64,000 nucleotides of DNA from JAVJQS01 sp040218815 (GCA_040218815.1 JAVJQS010000004.1:785662-849661), one strand, 5' to 3'; shown: positions 9,301 through 17,346, counted from the stretch's first letter. Notes: generated by a model not told the origin, from the sequence alone. A program made the numbers and translations.

Positions 9301-9357
9301 TGAGAAGGAAAAAAATGAAACCGGTATAAGAAGAATTAGAAGTCGTTTAATTTTCAA
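6352..9357 (-). CDS. GH3 glycoside hydrolase fused to a class C beta-lactamase-like serine hydrolase
   Basis: A 1001-residue two-enzyme fusion with an N-terminal signal-like segment (residues 4-20), so probably exported. Residues about 35-560 form a glycoside hydrolase 3 domain with the NagZ-type loop KHFPGHGDTDTDSH (210-223) and a probable nucleophile Asp297 in VFTDGLN. This suggests a beta-N-acetylhexosaminidase acting on cell-wall sugars. Residues about 590-980 form a serine hydrolase with SITK (Ser649, Lys652), YSD (767-769) and HSG (932-934), typical of class C beta-lactamase/D-peptidase folds. The start is TTG at 9355-9357; no ATG precedes the domain. Both halves suggest peptidoglycan turnover. 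The architecture is known in Bacteroidota, but the exact substrate is inferred. Confidence 0.9.
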   Translation of the reverse strand: MKIKRLLILLIPVSFFSFSVNEEREQPPFLEQKSVWADSIHAQMTLDEKIGQLFNVAANSTKGKDYEKEVESLIQEYHLGGLTFFKGGPVQQAKLTNRYQSLAKTPLMIAIDGEWGLSMRLDSTIKYPWQMTLGAIQDDELLYQMGLDVAEQFRRIGVHVNFAPVVDVNNNPENPVIFARSFGEDKRNVARKGIAYMKGMQDGNLLACAKHFPGHGDTDTDSHKSLPVVNFNRERIDSLELYPFRKLIDSGISSIMTAHLYLPQITGVDKRASSLTSEVVDTMLLQELEYKGLVFTDGLNMGGVAKYQESQDIDLQALIAGNDVLLLSQDIPKAFELIKAALADGRLDTAAINRSSLKVLRAKEWLGLDKMNPVKIEGLVMDLNQAKYKNLNRKLMEHSLTLLRNKKNILPIKELNDKRIVNVVLAEEGVSYRPFQKSLNNYARVDTLHYAELPVAKQKTLMDTLLTYDEIIVSIHKSNKNPWVSAELNTEFKNFINILRLKKKITLAVFANAYSLKEFLAADYVDALIMAYQNSIDAQELSAQLIFGGIKATGKLPVNINRNIEMGMGIESKTPIRFNYTMPEAVGLASSNFNSVDSIVLEGIAANAFPGAQVFIAKDGQVIYNKSFGRPTYTTNDTIKPTDLYDIASITKIASTLLAIMQLDSEDELSLDDKLGKHLKMVRGTDYEDIVLRDMLAHQAGLAAWIPFYVKTLHHGMPRYDIYSSDSSTTYSNRVAEKLYINKNYEDTIYSRIINRAKLDPKKEYKYSDIGYYFMKEVVEKITKESIEAYNQENFYGPIGMSRTTFKPRNKFDLSEIVPTEDDNIFRKQLIHGDVHDPGAAMLGGIGGHAGLFSTANDLGKLMQMYLNGGTYGGQRYLKEEVLTEYQKCQFCEGDIPQNKEENRRGAGFDKPAWHGEPGPTCDCVSYASFGHSGFTGTYAWADPDEQIVYVFLSNRIYPDATNGKLVSMNIRTRIQEVIYDAIAESNFRNSQSALIEPQSK

Positions 9358-9502
9358 CTTGTGAGTGATTTGGGTTCAAGCAGCTAAATTACCACAAGTT
9401 AATAGCAAATAGGTTGCCATTTATTGGACTTATAAACACCCAAAAGTGAAATTATTATAAATGTTAACCCCACTAAACATACTATTAAGTCGTTAATCTC
9501 CG

Positions 9503-9531
9503 TTTGAACTGCATTGTAATCCTTAATTTTG
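9503..9531 (+). promoter_or_regulatory. Promoter reaching the start codon of the small membrane protein
   Basis: TTTG at 9503-9506, a 17-nt spacer and TAATTTTG at 9524-9531 form a good Bacteroidota promoter. The annotated ATG is at 9536, only 5 nt past the -7 box, where transcription would start. This implies a leaderless or nearly leaderless mRNA, or a start codon further downstream. Confidence 0.55.
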
Positions 9532-9535
9532 AATT

Positions 9536-9820
9536 ATGTTATTTGGGTCACCACTTAAGGGAGGATTAAAAAAAGCTAAACCTTTTAGGTTTAGACCTCG
9601 CTATTACGATGAAGAAAAAGAAGAACGACAGGAACGCTACAATCGAATTGAAGCAGAGATTAACGGCAAAAGGAGTCTTTCTTCAAATGGTAGTTTTAAC
9701 TTAAGAGACAAATGGCAACGCAATAAAAAAACCAGCAACTTTGATAAAAAGTCCAATGTTCGATTGGTTTTTATTACCATCATTCTTTTCGCACTTTGTT
9801 ATTGGATGTTCTATTATTAG
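9536..9820 (+). CDS. Small C-terminally anchored membrane protein, unknown function
   Basis: A 94-residue basic protein that I do not recognise beyond its being the kind of small ORF found near mutL in Bacteroidota. The first about 75 residues are charged and rich in Arg, Lys and Glu (RFRPRYYDEEKEERQERYNR at about 18-37). A single hydrophobic helix (about 77-91, VFITIILFALCYWMFYY) ends the protein, so it is probably a tail-anchored inner-membrane protein with its charged part in the cytosol. It is co-directional with mutL, 65 bp upstream, and may share its transcript. The ATG lies directly behind a promoter-like sequence. Confidence 0.75.
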   Translation: MLFGSPLKGGLKKAKPFRFRPRYYDEEKEERQERYNRIEAEINGKRSLSSNGSFNLRDKWQRNKKTSNFDKKSNVRLVFITIILFALCYWMFYY

Positions 9821-9885
9821 ACATTTTTAACCCTAGTAAAGAGTTGAATTTGATTACCTTTGTCGGTCAAATTTCACTTGCATAA

Positions 9886-11733
9886 ATGCCCGATATTATT
9901 CATCTTTTACCTGATTCTGTTGCCAACCAGATTGCTGCTGGAGAAGTGGTTCAGCGCCCTGCATCTGCCGTAAAAGAGTTATTGGAAAATGCTATAGATG
10001 CCAAGGCTACCTCAATAAGTTTAGTAGTAAAAAATGCAGGTAAAACCTTACTTCAGGTTATTGATAATGGTACTGGAATGTCTGAAACAGATGCAAGACT
10101 TGCATTAGAACGTCATGCTACATCTAAAATTACAAAAGTTGAAGACCTATATTCACTCACCACAATGGGATTTAGAGGGGAAGCTGTACCTTCAATTGCA
10201 GCGGTATCTCAACTTGAACTTAAAACCAAAACAACGTCAAAGGAATTAGGCTCACACCTCGTATTAGAAGGAAGCGAAGTTATTTCTCAAGAACCTTGTC
10301 AGTGTAAAGTGGGAACCAATATTCAAGTTAAAAATCTCTTTTTTAATATTCCTGCCCGTAGAAATTTTTTAAAGAGTAACCCCGTTGAAACCAAACACAT
10401 TATTGAAGAGTTTTTGAGAGTAGCATTGATTCACCCTGAGGTAGCCATGCAAATGACCAATGACCAGCAAGAAGTATATCAATTACCTAAAGGAACTTTT
10501 AGGCAACGCATCGTTAATATTTATGGTGAAAAATACAATCAACGACTAGTTCCAGTTGAAGAAACTACTGATATTGTTAAAGTTTCAGGTTTTGTTGGCA
10601 AACCTGAATTTGCCAGAAAAACAAGAGGCGAACAGTATTTTTTTGTAAATAACCGATATATCAGAAGTGCCTATTTGAATCATGCTATTCAAAATGCCTT
10701 TGAAGAACTATTGCCTAAAGATCAGTTCCCCTCTTATTTTTTGAAAATGGAACTGAATCCTGCAAAAATTGATATCAACATACATCCCACGAAAACAGAG
10801 ATAAAATTTGAAGAAGAGCGGGCAATTTATGCTATTTTAAGAACTTCAGTAAAGCAAGCCCTTGGCAAGTTTAATATTGCTCCATCGTTAGATTTTGAGC
10901 GTGAAAGCACCTTTGATGTGCCCATGTTAAAAAAAGGGGAAGCCATTCGCATGCCCAATATTGAAGTAAACCCAGATTTCAATCCCTTTGAATCAGAAAA
11001 GAAATCACCCCAGCCTGAAATTAGCTTTCCATTTAAACGGGAATCAAAAGCTAACTCTAATTGGGAGAAATTGTATGATTCAAGTTCAGGCAGCCAAAGA
11101 AGGCATGAAACTTCAAGTGATTCTAGTTCAACAGCACAACAAATCAATAAGCTAGAAGGGGTTAACGAAAAAAAATTACTTCAGCTTCATCGACGCTATA
11201 TATTAAATCACATTAAATCTGGTTTTATCATAGTAGATCAACATCGTGCGCATCAGCGCATTTTAATTGATAAACTAAGTGAAAAAAGCAGCAACCAGAA
11301 CAGTAATAGTCAGCAGTTATTGTTTCCAGAAGACCTAGAGGTTTCTGCGGAGGACGCTACATTAATTCACAGCTTATTGGATGAATTAAAAAGTTTGGGA
11401 TTTGATCTCAGATCATTCGGTAAAAATCATTTTATTGTTCATGGGGTACCCTCAGAAGCGAATAACAGCAATGCTAGAAATTTAATTGAAAGTTTGTTGG
11501 AGGAGTTTAAAGGAAACCTTTCCGCCTTAAAAAACAACCCCAAAGAACAATTAATTCGTTCCTTGGCTAAAAGCATGAGCATAAAAAGCAACCAACAATT
11601 AAATGAAACAGAAATGAATAATTTAATTGATGAACTTTTTGCTTGTCAAATGCCTTATAGTTTACCCAATGGTCAGCCAATTATTATTACCTACTCATTA
11701 GAAGATTTAGATAAACAATTTAAGAGAAAATGA
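9886..11733 (+). CDS. mutL: DNA mismatch repair protein MutL
   Basis: A GHKL ATPase that links MutS mismatch recognition to strand removal. N-terminal ATPase motifs are clear: ELLENAIDAKAT, DNGTGM and GFRGEA within the first 110 residues. The C-terminal dimerisation domain carries DQHRAHQRILID at 451-462. This is where endonuclease-type MutL has DQHA-x2-E-x4-E, but here both acidic positions have changed (Gln, Asp). The CPHGRP-type metal motif reads LPNGQP. The nicking activity is therefore doubtful (inference). The 615 residues are normal for the family. The next gene, a rhomboid, starts inside its stop codon (ATGA), giving a coupled mutL-rhomboid-rhomboid operon. Confidence 0.95.
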   Translation: MPDIIHLLPDSVANQIAAGEVVQRPASAVKELLENAIDAKATSISLVVKNAGKTLLQVIDNGTGMSETDARLALERHATSKITKVEDLYSLTTMGFRGEAVPSIAAVSQLELKTKTTSKELGSHLVLEGSEVISQEPCQCKVGTNIQVKNLFFNIPARRNFLKSNPVETKHIIEEFLRVALIHPEVAMQMTNDQQEVYQLPKGTFRQRIVNIYGEKYNQRLVPVEETTDIVKVSGFVGKPEFARKTRGEQYFFVNNRYIRSAYLNHAIQNAFEELLPKDQFPSYFLKMELNPAKIDINIHPTKTEIKFEEERAIYAILRTSVKQALGKFNIAPSLDFERESTFDVPMLKKGEAIRMPNIEVNPDFNPFESEKKSPQPEISFPFKRESKANSNWEKLYDSSSGSQRRHETSSDSSSTAQQINKLEGVNEKKLLQLHRRYILNHIKSGFIIVDQHRAHQRILIDKLSEKSSNQNSNSQQLLFPEDLEVSAEDATLIHSLLDELKSLGFDLRSFGKNHFIVHGVPSEANNSNARNLIESLLEEFKGNLSALKNNPKEQLIRSLAKSMSIKSNQQLNETEMNNLIDELFACQMPYSLPNGQPIIITYSLEDLDKQFKRK

Positions 11734-12476
11734 ACATTGGAGGCGGAAACCCCTTAAGTAACTTACCAGAAGTTGTCAAAAACTTATTGATAATCAATGT
11801 ATTGCTATTTGTAGGAACTATTGCTGCATCTCAAGCAAACATAAACCTAGCCGATCATTTGGGTTTACATCATTGGTCAAGTGAGTTGTTTAAGCCCTAT
11901 CAGCTAGTTACCTATATATTTATGCATGGAGGATTTATGCATTTGTTTTCAAACATGTTTGGTTTATTCATGTTTGGCCGTGTACTGGAACAAGTTTGGG
12001 GCAATAAGCGCTTTTTAATTTATTACATGGTTACCGGCATTGGTGCTGGATTAATTCAATTGGCAGTTACTGAAATTCGAATTCAAATGCTAGTAAATGA
12101 GGTTGACCCTCAGTTATATCAAATTGTAGTTAGAGAAGGTTTAGAGGTGCTACAAAGTGGGCAAAACTATACCAATGAGGCTGCTAGAGAACTAAATAAC
12201 CTAATCAACATTTCAACTGTTGGTGCTTCGGGAGCAATCTTTGGAATTCTCTTGGCCTTTGGAATGTTATTTCCAAACACTGAGTTGATGTTACTCTTTT
12301 TTCCGGTGCCCATAAAGGCGAAATACTTTGTGGCGCTTTATGGAGCATTTGAACTCTACCAAGGGTTTGCCAACAACCCCAACGATAATGTTGCACATTA
12401 TGCGCACTTAGGTGGAATGTTATTTGGCTTCATCTTAATTAAGTATTGGAAACAAAACGGCAAAACATTCTATTAG
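11730..12476 (+). CDS. Rhomboid family intramembrane serine protease (first of two)
   Basis: A 248-residue polytopic membrane protein. It shows the rhomboid fold: a first helix at about 18-35, the HGGFMHLFSNM motif at about 66-76, the catalytic GASG (Ser167) and the catalytic His226 in AHLGGMLFG. An insertion of about 45 residues (about 115-160) between helices is longer than in GlpG. It would cleave transmembrane segments of unknown clients. It overlaps mutL by 4 bp, and the second rhomboid follows with no gap. Confidence 0.93.
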   Translation: MNIGGGNPLSNLPEVVKNLLIINVLLFVGTIAASQANINLADHLGLHHWSSELFKPYQLVTYIFMHGGFMHLFSNMFGLFMFGRVLEQVWGNKRFLIYYMVTGIGAGLIQLAVTEIRIQMLVNEVDPQLYQIVVREGLEVLQSGQNYTNEAARELNNLINISTVGASGAIFGILLAFGMLFPNTELMLLFFPVPIKAKYFVALYGAFELYQGFANNPNDNVAHYAHLGGMLFGFILIKYWKQNGKTFY

Positions 12477-13376
12477 ATGCAATTTAATCGTGGACGTAAT
12501 ATAGATTTAGGTTTTAAGAGCGGAAATATGCTCATCAAGCTAATATACATCAACCTATTTGTGTTCTTGGGTATTAAGTTATTATACCTCTTCTTTTGGT
12601 TGATGCAAGCCGGTAGTTCTCCTGAACAGTGGGCCTTAAATTGGTTAGCGGTACCATCCAACCCAGGAAGCTTAATCTTTAAGCCATGGACTTTAGTGAC
12701 TTACATGTTTCTACATCTAGGTTTTTGGCACTTATTTACCAACATGCTTTGGCTCTACTTTTTAGGTCAATTGTTTTTGGAATTTGTCGGTGAAAAGAAA
12801 CTACTAACGGTATACATTTCCGGTGGATTAGCAGGAGCTTTACTGTACATTGTTTTCTTCAATCTATTTCCTGTTTTCAGAGAGGCTATGCCAATTTCAA
12901 GAGCATTAGGTGCATCAGCTTCTGTTATGGCTGTTGTTGTTGGAGTAGGCACTTATGCACCAAACTTTTCTATCCGCCTCTTTCTTTTTGGCGATGTAAA
13001 GCTCAAATACATCGCAATTTTTTCATTTGTCATTGATGTGTTAAGCATTTCAAACTCTAATTCAGGAGGACATATTGCTCATATTGGAGGTGCTGCTTTA
13101 GGCTTTTTATTTGCTAAGCAATGGAAAAAAGGAAATGATATTACGGCTTGGGTAGGCAGCACGATTGGTTTTATTCAAGCGGTATTCAAAAGCAGCTCAA
13201 AAAGTAAAATGAAAGTGAAGCATAGACGAAGCAGCAGTGACTATGATTACAAAACACGCCAAAAGCAAGAGCAAGAGAAGGTAGATGAAATTTTAGATAA
13301 GATTTCTAGATCGGGTTATGACTCCTTGAGTAAGGCTGAGAAAGATTTCTTGTTTCGAGCAAGTGGAAATGAGTAG
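12477..13376 (+). CDS. Rhomboid family intramembrane serine protease (second of two)
   Basis: A 299-residue paralogue that starts immediately after the previous stop codon. The rhomboid core is present: HLGFWHLFTNM at about 80-90, Ser147 in GASAS and His202 in HIAHIGG. The residue after the nucleophile is Ala where most active rhomboids have Gly (GxSG); GASA variants do occur in this phylum. After the membrane domain there is a cytosolic tail (about 215-299), rich in Lys/Arg and Gln/Glu, that the first copy lacks. The two genes may have divided clients, or form a heteromeric pair; this is inference from adjacency only. Confidence 0.92.
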   Translation: MQFNRGRNIDLGFKSGNMLIKLIYINLFVFLGIKLLYLFFWLMQAGSSPEQWALNWLAVPSNPGSLIFKPWTLVTYMFLHLGFWHLFTNMLWLYFLGQLFLEFVGEKKLLTVYISGGLAGALLYIVFFNLFPVFREAMPISRALGASASVMAVVVGVGTYAPNFSIRLFLFGDVKLKYIAIFSFVIDVLSISNSNSGGHIAHIGGAALGFLFAKQWKKGNDITAWVGSTIGFIQAVFKSSSKSKMKVKHRRSSSDYDYKTRQKQEQEKVDEILDKISRSGYDSLSKAEKDFLFRASGNE

Positions 13377-13545
13377 CTTTCAACAGTAATATTAACTGAT
13401 TGTCTGGAGTGATACCCACAACTGTTTAAATTTAATTTGAATTTTTTCGAGAAGGATGACCATTTTTATCATTTGAGGATGGAACTAAAAAAATGTGGCT
13501 AATGATTTAAGAAGCTCAAAAGCTAACATAGTGATTATAGTACTA

Positions 13546-13708
13546 GTCATTGCGAGGAGGCACGCCTGCCCGCCGCGGTGGGACAAAGCAATCTGGACAT
13601 GCTTACGCTGCATTGATTCCTAAGCAAGTAATCCAGAAGTAATAAATACCAGATTGCTTCTCTCCTTCGGTGGGCAGGCACCCTTGAGTACAGAGGGTTC
13701 GCAATGAC
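13546..13708. repeat. Palindromic intergenic element (GTCATTGCGAGG type)
   Basis: This element occupies the middle of the 474-bp gap 13377-13850. Its ends are inverted: GTCATTGCGAGG on the left and TCGCAATGAC on the right. Inside, CAATCTGG/CCAGATTG and GCCTGCCC/GGGCAGGC are also inverted, so the unit folds on itself. It has no transposase and looks like a MITE or REP-type element. Position 62453-62507 holds a shorter possible relative. The rest of the gap shows no gene. Confidence 0.7.
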
Positions 13709-13850
13709 AGTAAATAAGGTGATTCTTTTAATTCTACTTTTCTTTTGACAGGCAAGAGAACAATAAAAGTTAAATTCTTCACTAATCAATTTAGGTAAAT
13801 AAACAACTATTGATTTAATATTATATTCGCAGCGAATACCACAACATTTT

Positions 13851-14432
13851 ATGAAAAGTATCTCTGTTTTCTGTGCATCTGCAAAAGGTGACAATCCAAT
13901 TTATGTAGAGCAGGCTTTCTTGTTGGGCAAATTAATTGCTTCCAAGGGTTATACTTTAATTTACGGTGGAGCAGCAATAGGGTGTATGGGTGCAGTAGCA
14001 AGAGGAGCATTAAAAAATAATGGAAAGGTGATTGGTGTATTGCCCGAATTTTTAAATCGAAAGGAAATATCTCAAATTGGATTAACTGAATTAATTATGG
14101 TTGAATCCATGCACGAGCGCAAACTAAAGATGAATGACTTGTCTGATGGAAGTATAACTATCCCTGGAGGCTTTGGAACCTTAGAAGAGTTTTTTGAAAT
14201 CATTACTTGGGGTCAATTGGGCTTGCATCAAAAGCCAACAGCCTTATTAAATGTAAATGGATACTATGATTTTTTAATTGCTCAACTCAAACACATGAAT
14301 AGTGAAAAGCTATTGAAGGACAAGCATATGAATATGCTCTTGATAGAAACGGAGATGGGGCAATTATTAGAGAAAATGGAAAATTATACGCCACCAGCTT
14401 TGGAAAAATGGTTAAGCCCTAAAACCACTTAG
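13851..14432 (+). CDS. LOG-family (TIGR00730) nucleoside-5'-monophosphate phosphoribohydrolase
   Basis: A 193-residue Rossmann-fold protein of the LOG / lysine-decarboxylase-like family, whose members cleave the base from nucleotide monophosphates (cytokinin-type or AMP). Defining motifs are present: YGGAAIGCMG at about 38-47, ESMHERK at about 85-91 and the PGGFGTLEE signature at 105-113. Old database names calling such proteins lysine decarboxylase are misleading. It stands alone; the next gene converges on it with a 1-bp gap. Its in vivo substrate cannot be told from sequence. Confidence 0.92.
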   Translation: MKSISVFCASAKGDNPIYVEQAFLLGKLIASKGYTLIYGGAAIGCMGAVARGALKNNGKVIGVLPEFLNRKEISQIGLTELIMVESMHERKLKMNDLSDGSITIPGGFGTLEEFFEIITWGQLGLHQKPTALLNVNGYYDFLIAQLKHMNSEKLLKDKHMNMLLIETEMGQLLEKMENYTPPALEKWLSPKTT

Positions 14433-14433
14433 C

Positions 14434-14796
14434 TCATTGCCCTACCCAATCTAGCTTTTTAACAATAGCATACCAAGCGTCTTCCAATACAAAATATCCA
14501 TAGTCATAGCAGTAGTAATAAACTCTTCCCTCTTTAGTAGTTAATGTATTGGTATGATAGGTAAAATTGAATCCACTTTCCAACAGCTTTTCACGCTGAA
14601 TTTTAGTTTTATCTTTTTTAATTAAATCAGCTAGTAATTTACGGTTCTTTCTAAGTATTCCATTGATGTTTCTAACCTGATTATTATCTTCACTGTTCTG
14701 TTTATTATAGTAGCTACTTCTGCATTGAGCACTGCAAAACTTTTTATCAATCCTCCCAAACAACTCATCACCGCACTCTAAACATGCTTTTTCCAT
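14434..14796 (-). CDS. Zinc-ribbon protein of unknown function
   Basis: A 120-residue protein. The first 30 residues hold a four-cysteine zinc ribbon (Cys5, Cys8, Cys21, Cys25 in CLECGDELFGRIDKKFCSAQC). A charged helical stretch follows (about 35-70). The C-terminal part is aromatic-rich (YYYCYDYGYFVLEDAWYAI). No enzyme motif is visible. The type recurs in Bacteroidota as a hypothetical protein and could bind nucleic acid. It is a single gene, convergent with the LOG gene. Confidence 0.8.
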   Translation of the reverse strand: MEKACLECGDELFGRIDKKFCSAQCRSSYYNKQNSEDNNQVRNINGILRKNRKLLADLIKKDKTKIQREKLLESGFNFTYHTNTLTTKEGRVYYYCYDYGYFVLEDAWYAIVKKLDWVGQ

Positions 14797-14954
14797 AAGT
14801 TAAATATAGTAAAAACAATATAGTAAATGCCCGCACCTATGTCCTTGAACAGCTGTTCAAAATAATTTGTGATATGGGAAAAACAATACCATGACTTATT
14901 TGTATCCTATGTAAACATATTTAACTAGGTTAAATTTTGGTTTGGTTTGGTTGG

Positions 14955-14995
14955 AGCCCGTTGTGCAGCAATAAAATGCGACAGCGGGCTTTTAC
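14955..14995 (+). terminator. Stand-alone terminator-like hairpin, possible small RNA 3' end
   Basis: AGCCCG (14955-14960) pairs with CGGGCT (14985-14990), with further partial pairing inside (TTGT.GCA/TGC.GACA), then a T-rich tract. There is no plus-strand gene upstream of it in the 14797-15026 gap, so it may end a short RNA transcribed from about 14890, or act as a leader element of the penicillin-binding protein gene 32 bp downstream. Confidence 0.45.
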
Positions 14996-15026
14996 TATTT
15001 CTTAATTTCGCAGCAAACTTTATTCC

Positions 15027-17252
15027 TTGAAAAAAAATAAATTTCTAAGCGTTTTTTTTAAAATAGCCTTTAGTCTGCTATTAATTGTATTCTTGAGTGC
15101 CTCCACTTTCTTCTTAATACTTTTTCTTGGAGGTTTTGGCAAAATACCGAGCCAAAATGAGTTAAAAGATCTTCAAAATCATACTGCAAGCATAGTCTAT
15201 AGTACAGATAAACATGTAATAGGAAAGTTTTTTAAAGAAAATAGAACAGTTGTACCTTATGATTCACTGCCTCAGCAGCTCGTTAATGCCTTAATTGCAA
15301 CAGAAGATGCAAGATTTTACGAACATGAAGGGGTAGATGGTAAAAGCTTAATTCGAGTGTTGATTAAAACAATTATATTAAGTGATGAACGATCAGGTGG
15401 TGGAAGTACACTAAGTCAGCAATTGGCAAAAAATTTATTTGGAAGAAAAGACTATGGAAAAATAACTCTTCTAGTTAATAAGTTAAAGGAAATAATTTTA
15501 GCCAATCGACTTGAGAACAACTACAGCAAACAACAAATCATTGAACTCTATTTAAATACGGTTTCATTTGGAGAAAACACTTATGGGATTGAAGTAGGGG
15601 CTCAACGTTATTTTAATAAATCGGCGAATCAATTAAAAATTGAGGAAGCAGCAGTTTTAATTGGATTGCTGAAAGCAAATACATATTACAATCCAAGGCT
15701 TCATCCAGATAACGCCCTCCTTAGAAGAAATGTAGTGCTTTCCCAAATGGTGAAGTACAAGTACCTCACTTCAGAAAAAAATGACTCATTAAAGCAACTG
15801 CCGATTCAACTTGATTACTCTAACTTATCAAAAATGGACAATACCGCCTATTTTTTAAAGCAAGTTAAATCAGAAAGTGAACGTATTGTAACTGCTTACA
15901 ATAAAAGAAATGAAAGCCAATTTGACCTCGAAAAGGATGGTTTAATAATCCAAACAACTTTAAATTACGATTTACAAGAGCATGCAATAAGAGGAATGAA
16001 TAAGCAATTGAGTAAAATGCAGTCCCTTATCAATCGGCAATATCTCATGCAGCCTTATAAAAAAGAACTAGCAGCTTTAGTAAAAAGAGTTGCTGACCGG
16101 GAAAAGTTATTGGTGAATGATACTACACGCAAAACACGATTTCTTTTTCAATGGGATGATGAAAAGGCGTTAGACAAGTATACACTTGCAGACAGTATTC
16201 GACATGTTTTAACGCAACTTCACGCTGGGGTTTTTGCCATGAATCCAAATAGCGGTGGAATAAATGCCTATGTTGGCGGACTTAGTCATCAATATTATCC
16301 CTATGATCAAGTGAGGGCAAAACGACAATTGGCTTCAACATTTAAACCTTTTTTGTATGCAGCAGCGATTGAAGAAGGGTTTGGAGCCTGCGATTATTTA
16401 AGCAATGATGAAATTGTTTTGTCAGATTATGAAGATTGGTCCCCAAAAAATTATGATAATGAGAGTGGCGGTGAATATTCACTAGCTGCTGCTTTGGCAT
16501 TTTCAAAGAATATCCCAACGCTGAGACTTTTCTTTAAGATAGAGTGGGAAAAGTTAGAGCAACTATGGACTAACCTAGGTTTTGAAGGAGAACTCAGTAA
16601 AGACCCTTCTGTAATTTACGGAACGAACTCAGTGAGCTTATTAGAATTAGCAGGAGCCTACAGTGTTTTCGCAAATGGTGGTAAATCTGTTCGACCATAC
16701 CTTATTCAATCGATAGAGAGTAAATCAGGCGAATTAATCTATAAACATAAAGCAGAAGAAAAGACACAACTATTGAACCCTTCAACAGCTGAGCAAATCA
16801 ACGAAATACTACATAAGGCAATAACGGAAGGAACTGGAGCTGCTATTCCATCACGATATGGAATCAGAAGTCAACTAGCTGGTAAAACAGGGACCTCTCA
16901 GAATTATGCTGATGCTTGGTTCTGCATCTACAATAATGAAATGGTGCTTATAAGTCGTGTTGGTGCTTCCTTACCAAGCATTCATTTTAGCAGCGGAAAT
17001 TATGGTTCTGGAAGTAGGCTTGCTTTGCCAATAATTGGGAATACACTTGTACTTGAGAAAAATAAACCATGGTTAAATGCAGGCTTATCTAAGAGTAACA
17101 ATATTGATTGTGAAAACTTCAAAGAGCCTACTGAGCTAGATAAATTTCTAGATATTTTCAAAAGCAAAGAAAGCAACTTGGAAAAAGAAAGGGATAAAGC
17201 TACTCGGAAGAAAAAGCGAAAGAATTTTTTTAATAAGCTTTTTGGGAACTAA
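15027..17252 (+). CDS. Class A penicillin-binding protein (bifunctional transglycosylase/transpeptidase)
   Basis: Builds peptidoglycan in the periplasm: a GT51 domain polymerises lipid II and a transpeptidase cross-links stems. One N-terminal membrane helix is at about 10-36. The GT51 signature ATEDARFYEHEG is at 91-102 and GGSTLSQQLAKN at 125-136. The penicillin-binding triad is STFK (Ser437, Lys440), SKN (493-495) and KTG (620-622). A short basic C-terminal tail (Lys/Arg-rich) ends the 741 residues. The start is TTG at 15027, since no ATG precedes the membrane helix. It is probably a single-gene unit. It is closest in layout to PBP1A; PBP1C is less likely because no PBP1C-type C-terminal domain is visible. 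Confidence 0.93.
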   Translation: MKKNKFLSVFFKIAFSLLLIVFLSASTFFLILFLGGFGKIPSQNELKDLQNHTASIVYSTDKHVIGKFFKENRTVVPYDSLPQQLVNALIATEDARFYEHEGVDGKSLIRVLIKTIILSDERSGGGSTLSQQLAKNLFGRKDYGKITLLVNKLKEIILANRLENNYSKQQIIELYLNTVSFGENTYGIEVGAQRYFNKSANQLKIEEAAVLIGLLKANTYYNPRLHPDNALLRRNVVLSQMVKYKYLTSEKNDSLKQLPIQLDYSNLSKMDNTAYFLKQVKSESERIVTAYNKRNESQFDLEKDGLIIQTTLNYDLQEHAIRGMNKQLSKMQSLINRQYLMQPYKKELAALVKRVADREKLLVNDTTRKTRFLFQWDDEKALDKYTLADSIRHVLTQLHAGVFAMNPNSGGINAYVGGLSHQYYPYDQVRAKRQLASTFKPFLYAAAIEEGFGACDYLSNDEIVLSDYEDWSPKNYDNESGGEYSLAAALAFSKNIPTLRLFFKIEWEKLEQLWTNLGFEGELSKDPSVIYGTNSVSLLELAGAYSVFANGGKSVRPYLIQSIESKSGELIYKHKAEEKTQLLNPSTAEQINEILHKAITEGTGAAIPSRYGIRSQLAGKTGTSQNYADAWFCIYNNEMVLISRVGASLPSIHFSSGNYGSGSRLALPIIGNTLVLEKNKPWLNAGLSKSNNIDCENFKEPTELDKFLDIFKSKESNLEKERDKATRKKKRKNFFNKLFGN

Positions 17253-17346
17253 AGACTAAATTAATTTGCTTCCTCTACTTTGGTAAAAATAACGACTGGT
17301 AAATTGACTTTGGTTTACTGAACATTAAGGGCAATCATGCCACTAA

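Noticed and set aside
13547..13894. A 115-codon minus-strand open frame over the palindromic element
   Set aside because: It translates the inverted-repeat element and overlaps the start of the LOG gene; no family resemblance.
13851..14432. Lysine decarboxylase
   Set aside because: The PGGxGTxxE motif marks the LOG phosphoribohydrolase family, for which the lysine decarboxylase name is a historical misannotation.
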